Positions 1-6,100 of a stretch of 6,349 nucleotides of DNA are shown here, in pieces. The position numbers were made by a program, and so were the translations under genes. Origin of the DNA: Bacteroidota bacterium. GTDB taxonomy: Bacteria; Bacteroidota; Bacteroidia; Chitinophagales; UBA2359. Each line of letters opens with the position of its first letter. The first letter of the stretch is position 1. The notes below the pieces were generated by a model that was given only the letters and a program-made list of their open reading frames with translations, did no database searches and was not told where the DNA came from. The stretch spans positions 1 to 6,349 of the forward strand of contig JAHDGT010000282.1 of assembly GCA_020631675.1 (NCBI GenBank), in the 5' to 3' direction.

Positions 1-26
1 ACCAGTCGACTGTCTAAAAGTTTTCT
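1..26 (+). other. 5' leader with in-frame stop
   Basis: Only 26 bases precede the gene. A TAA at 15-17 lies in the same frame as the ATG at 27, so the coding region cannot extend further upstream from an earlier start. No Shine-Dalgarno-like purine run is visible; the stretch before the ATG is A/T-rich (TAAAAGTTTTCT), as is common in Bacteroidota, where initiation often does not depend on Shine-Dalgarno pairing. A perfect 10-base palindrome (CAGTCGACTG) sits at 3-12. Too little sequence is present to look for the Bacteroidota -33/-7 promoter. Confidence 0.6.
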
Positions 27-164
27 ATGCCTTTTTTTATTCAACCTTCTTTGAAATCCTTAGTAAAGACTGTAAGTCTGACGGCATCAAAATTGCGATA
101 TGCTATTTGTTGCTGTGCTTCTTTGCTTGTACTCATAAGTACTACACAGGTACAATTATTGGCA
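27..164 (+). other. Sec signal peptide (residues 1-46)
   Basis: The N-terminus has a long basic n-region (K10, K14, K22, R24) followed by a hydrophobic core (YAICCCASLLVLIS, residues 25-38) and a likely signal peptidase I site after LLA at residue 46, leaving Gln47 (QEGALPY) as the new N-terminus. An N-terminal Gln after signal cleavage is common in Bacteroidota exported proteins and is often cyclised to pyroglutamate. The three consecutive Cys (28-30) lie inside the hydrophobic core, well before the cleavage site, so I do not read them as a lipobox. The n-region is longer than usual but no internal ATG offers a shorter start. Confidence 0.8.
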
Positions 165-3100
165 CAAGAGGGCGCACTACCTTATGTGCCCGACCAATTG
201 TACATCCACATCAATGAAGCCTGTACTTGGGAAGAAGTAAAGCTTGATATTCAAAATACGCCACTGGATGTGAACTTGCTTGAAGCAGTACCTAGCTTCA
301 AATACATCGACCAACTAGACCGCTACTTCACCCTCTCTTTTAATGATACCCCTTCTAACAAAGACCTAAAGCAACTGAATGCGCTATCGGATATACGTTT
401 TGCGGAGCGAATACCTGACTATCATTTATTCTGGACACCAGATGATCCGCAATATTTTGAACAGTGGAATTTGACCCAAGTAAATGCCGAACAAGCATGG
501 GACATCAGCCTAGGGGATAATGATGTAGTGGTAGCGGTTCTGGATGATGCCGTTCTGGTGGATCACGAAGACCTTGCAGCCAATATAGTGGACGGCTATG
601 ATACCGAAGACGATGATGCGGATCCATCTCCTCCTGCCGGATCGGATGAAAATTGCTTTTCACATGGTACGCATTGTGCGGGCATTGTTTCCGCTGTCAC
701 TAATAATGATACGGGTATTGCTGCCTTAGGAGCGAATGTAAAGATCATGCCCATCAAAATAAAAGCGGATGCTGATTTTGCTAGTGGAGATTGTTCCAGC
801 ATTGGTAATGCTTTAGCTGGTTTTGAGTACGCGGTGGCACAAGGAGTAGATGTGATCAGCATGTCCTTCGGCGGACCAAGCTCAAGCGCGACTTGGCAGG
901 CGGCTATTGATCTGGCTTATGCGCAAAACATCACTTTAGTGGCAGCTGCGGGTAATGATAATGTGTCTATTCCCATGTATCCGGCCAGTTATGAGCATGT
1001 GATCAATGTAGGGGCGAGTACACAAACGGATACCAAAGCATTCTTTAGCAATTATGGGTCCACTATAGATGTGATGGCCCCTGGAGTTGATATCCTAAGC
1101 ACGGTGGTAGGTGATGGCAATAATGATTACGGCTATAAGCAAGGTACGAGTATGGCTTGTCCCTTGGTCTCGGCTCTTTGTGCTTTAATGCTCAGCTATA
1201 CCCCCAACCTTACCCCCGATGTGATCGAGCAGTGTTTGAAGGATAATGCTGTACCAATTGATGCACTGAACCCTTCTTATACAGGCGACTTAGGTGCGGG
1301 AAGAATTGATGCCTATCAAACGATATTGTGCCTACAAACAGAACCCATTGCTGATTTCTCTACCAATTACGCAGAAGTCTGTATAGGTCAAGCACTTACC
1401 TTCACAGATGAAAGTGTAAGTACAGGTGTTACTTCATGGGATTGGGTCTTTGAAGGAGGCTCACCAGCCGTGAGTTCCCTTTTAGCTCCTACAGTGACCT
1501 ACTATGCCGAAGGGGAGTATACCGCAACATTGACAGTAAGCAATAGCTACGGATCTTCTACTACAAGTACACAAGTGATCGTCACTTCACCCACTGCTAC
1601 ATTAAGTGGAGGCGCCACCATTGTTGAAGGTTTTACGGCTTCTATGCCTGTGCAATTCACAGGTAACCCGCCCTACAGTTTTACTTATACGGATGGTACT
1701 GATAGCTTCACGCTCAGTGATATCGAGTCAAATATTTATTACTTGATCGTAGCCCCAAGCACTACAACTACCTATAGCATCACAGCCATGTCTGATGGTT
1801 TTTGTGATGGTGAAGTAACCGGTGAAGCAACGGTGAATATCATAGAAGCACCCACCATTGACCCAGAGGCAGGTTTAGGTCTACCCATGTTCCCGGTTAC
1901 TGTTGCTGAGGGCAATAGTGCGGCTTTGAATTTCTATCCGTATTATGGCACGACCACCATACCTTATACTGCCAGTACGAATTCTGAAATGCAGGTGGGC
2001 TTCGACGATTGCGGTATCCCAATATTCTATGTGGCGCATAGCGGAGAAGAGCTTCCCAATCAATTGATGGTCATTGCTCCGGATGGTACCTTGCTTAGCG
2101 AAGAGGGGATGTACGCACAAGGGCAAACGAGTACAGAATTACAGCTGATCCCCGTACCAGAAACACAGCATGAATGGTACGTGATCTACAGTACTTTTAC
2201 ACTGGAAGAAATATCAACGGATCTGCCCACTGCTTATACCCCGACCAATATTCTCTACAGTCGCATTTACTATGATGGACTCACTTTCAGCTACATTGAA
2301 AAAGATGTTGTCTTAACGGATGGCGCTGGAACGGTTCATACTTATACCCACGGAAAGGCGGTATCTAAAACCGCAGGTACAGACGAAAATGCACACTACT
2401 TATACGTTTGCCGTAGAGAAGCCTCAGGTACGATATTCTCTTTAGACCGCTTTTTGATTAATGACACAGGCATCAGTTGGGAAGCCAATACGGGCAATAT
2501 GCCTTTGTCCACTTGGTTTTTGACCATATCAGGCTCACCCATAGAGATCAACCAGCAAGGGGAGCGCATTGCTGTTGTGAACCGTAACCAGTTCAATGAT
2601 TGGGAGGATATCGTCATATTCAATGCCGATGATTTCACCGTAGCAGGTGCTACAGAGATCAGCGTTGGGGATCTGATCGTACAGCCGGATGGAGATGCAT
2701 TGACTTTTACCAGTTCTCTGGGCTATGTGGGTGCGATAGAACCCTCTCTGTCTTATCTGAATAATGCCGAAAAGAAAGTAGGTGCTATCGAATTTAGCCC
2801 CAATGGGCAATACCTCTATTTCAGTGGTGGTGGGTATGTCATGTCTGGAGCGACTAACCTAACTTATTTAGGGCAGATCGATCTGGATACGGAATATCCG
2901 CATGATGTGCGCATACAGATTCAGTATCCTCCATTTGGTACTTGGAATGCAAGTTCAGGGGTAGGCTGTAGCTTGTCTAACGAAGACTGTACCGACAATT
3001 ATCACCGTTTATTAAATATGGAGGCGGGCTTTGATGGTAATTTATACTTCACCAAAAGAAACTCAGATACCCTCTATGTGATCCCGAACCCGGACGAGCC

Positions 3101-6100
3101 TATGGAACATAGCTTAAGTCCTAAATGGGTGGATCTAAGCACAGATGAAGAACCCAATATCCCACTGCCCAGCATTGGTACGGGAGCGGGACCTTTACCC
3201 GATCAAATTGATGGCTATAACTACATTGAGTCTTTCTACGGCAGATACGACATACTAACAGAGGTACTAGGTTGTAGCGGCTGCTTGGCAAGTATAGATA
3301 GCCCTCTGGAGATCGAGGTCATAGACGAATTGGGAGCTGTGGTACATACCGCTTCCATCAATACCTGTCCGGGCTTAATAAGCATGTGCTTAGAACCGGA
3401 AGGTACTTACAGTTTATCCTATGCCGGACAAGTCCTTCCCGATGTGATCGTGGATGGGGTGGTCGGTGAGATGCCCTTTGCTTTCAGCTTTGCGGAAGAT
3501 GTCACGGCCAGTATTGACGTTGGGGATTCCTACTGTGATGGCGATGCGCCTTTTGATATCACTGCTAGTCCAGCAGGGGGATATTACTCAGGGATTGGTA
3601 TTGTTGACGCTCTTAATGGCACTTTTGATCCTATGTTAGCTGGAGTAGGGGAGCATTGGGTCAGCTATACCGCCTTCAATGCCGCAGGAGATTGTGCCGA
3701 TACGGACAGTACACTTGTTCTGGTAGATGGTGTAGATTTTACGATCAGCCCGGATGCCGTGATCTGCATAGGGGAAAATACAGCATTGGAAGTGAGTGGA
3801 GGAGATGACTATGCTTGGTCGCCAAACACCAATTTAAGTTGTACGGACTGCCCTGATCCGATCGCCGATCCATCTTCAACCACTACTTATAGTGTGATCG
3901 TAACGGGTGCTACGGGTTGTAGCAGTATTGGAGAGGTGACGGTCTTCGTTGCCCCTGAGCCAGCAATAGCGTTAACAAGTATAGACACCACCAGCTGTGC
4001 CGCTGAAGAATTGATCATCACATTAGAAACAGGGGTGCCCATTAGTGATTATACCTACACTTGGTCGCCCACAACAGGATTAGATGACTCGAATAGTCCG
4101 AACCCAACGGCTACGATTACTGAAAGTACGACTTATACTTTAGCCGTGACCAACTCCTTCGGTTGCAGCAGTACGCAAGATTGGTCGATCAACTTGGAAT
4201 TATCTGCCGAAGCCTTGACCATCGAGCCTGTGTCACCGATCTGTTTAGGCGATAATGCGACATTAGAAGTAAGTGGCGGCACGAATTATCAATGGTCGCC
4301 CAGCACGGGTTTGAGTTGTACCAATTGCCCAGACCCAATTGCCGACCCACTAAGTACTACCACCTATACCGTCACTGCCGAAGACAGCAATGGCTGCACC
4401 CTATCTGAACAAGTTACCTTAGAAGTTATCGAGCTTACGGCCGAACCTATTGATGATGAAGCGATCCAACTCTGCCCAGCAGATACGGCTTTTGTTCTCT
4501 TTGATATGCTGACGCCTCAATTGGATTGGACTTACCAGTGGGAACCCGCTGAATTGCTTGACGACCCCACCACTGCCCAACCTACGGCAACGATCACCAC
4601 AACAACTGATTTCAATGTGCTACTAAGCAGCCCCGAAGGCTGTAGCCTGCCATTGGACTTCACCTATACGGTTGACATAACACCACCAACTTTCAGCTTT
4701 CCTGAAGTGCCAGATCTTTGTGTTGGAGATACTTATACTGGGATGGATTTAAGCGGCTTGACCAACATCACTTGGTCGCCTGCTGATGGACTAAGTTGTA
4801 CGGATTGTATGGATCCGGACATGGCTCCTAGCACAACAACGATTTATACTATTGAAGCGATCGAATCAGCAACAAGCTGCCCAGTAATGGGGGAAATAGA
4901 AGTAGTGGTACATGCACTGCCTATATTGCCTGATTTAACAACCAGCGATACCCTCATTTGTACAGGCACGGTCAACATGCAACAAACAGAAATTGTAGCG
5001 CAAACAGGCTGGGCATATGAATGGTCGCCCGCTGAAGGATTAGATGACGCTTATAGTGCTAACCCTACGGCTACGCTAAGTTTACCAAGCATTTATACCT
5101 TAACCGCAACGAACGAACAAGGCTGCCAAGCCCAAACAGATTGGGAAATAGACATCGAATACACCAGTCCGGAACTGAGCATTTCCGCCAATGATACCAT
5201 TTGCTTCGGTGAATCCACTAGCTTAACGGTTAGTGGGGGAGTGGACTATAATTGGTCACCAGCCATAGGCTTAAGTTGTACGGATTGCACCGACCCTATT
5301 GCGGAACCAAACGAGACGACCACTTATGGCGTCTCTGCTACAGACCCAGCTTCTGGCTGCACCATGTATGCGGAGGTGACTGTCTTTGTAGAAGCAATCA
5401 CCCTTCCCGAAATTGAAGCGGAAACAGCAACGATCTGTTTGGGTGACACTTATACCACAACGCTTACAGCAATCACACCACAAGCAGGCTGGACCTACAA
5501 TTGGACACCCGCAACAGACTTGGATGACGCGAGTCTTCCCAATCCAACCGCAGTACTTACAGAAAGTACGAGCTACTTATTAGAAGCCACCAATGAACAA
5601 GGCTGTACGGCCACCACTTCTTGGACGATCGATATAAGCACAGCAACCGCCAATGTGAGCATCGCAGCTCCCGAACCCATTTGCTTAGGAGATAGCGTAC
5701 AACTAAACGCCACAGGTGATTTGGTGGTTTATGAATGGACGCCAACAACAGGACTAAGTTGTTCGGATTGTGCTTCACCTATGGCTTCACCAAATACTAC
5801 GACCAGCTATACACTAAGCGGAACAAATGTCTTGGGCTGTGAGGCGGAGGCATTAGTAAATGTAGTAGTAGAAAACCCGCCTACAATTGATTTAGGAGTG
5901 GATCAAACCCTAGAGGACGGTCAGTCCATAACACTCGACCCGCTACTAAGCGGTGATATTTCTTCCTATACTTGGAGTCCAGCTAATGGCTTAAGCTGTT
6001 CAGACTGCCCAATGCCAATTGCGACTCCTACTACGAATACCACTTATTGGCTAACTGTTAGCTCGCCTAACAATTGTACTGCAACAGACTCGGTCACTAT

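Noticed and set aside
102..122. Cys28-Cys30 in the signal sequence considered as a lipoprotein attachment site
   Set aside because: The Cys lie at the start of the hydrophobic core with no room for a preceding h-region and lipobox; a signal peptidase I site after Ala46 fits better, and a T9SS sorting domain is present at the other end.
596..862. Minus-strand open frame of 88 codons opposite the protease domain
   Set aside because: It lies entirely under the catalytic His region of a strongly supported S8 domain, has no recognisable motif and no leader of its own; it is a shadow.
1881..2810. Three minus-strand open frames of 80-91 codons (1881-2126, 2396-2638, 2535-2810) opposite the propeller
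   Set aside because: Two of them overlap each other, all lie under an intact + strand reading frame with recognisable propeller strands, and their translations show no domain.
3454..3639. Plus-strand 61-codon frame ending in a hydrophobic Leu-rich stretch, resembling a small membrane protein
   Set aside because: It is out of frame inside the intact large gene; the hydrophobicity comes from reading the GAT/GGT/GTT-rich codons of the Ig-like module in another frame, and no ribosome-binding site is visible.
5271..5778. Minus-strand frames (5271-5483 and 5557-5778) rich in Cys, Trp and Arg
   Set aside because: Their unusual composition is the complement of the Thr/Pro/Ser-rich repeat codons of the array; no independent coding signal.
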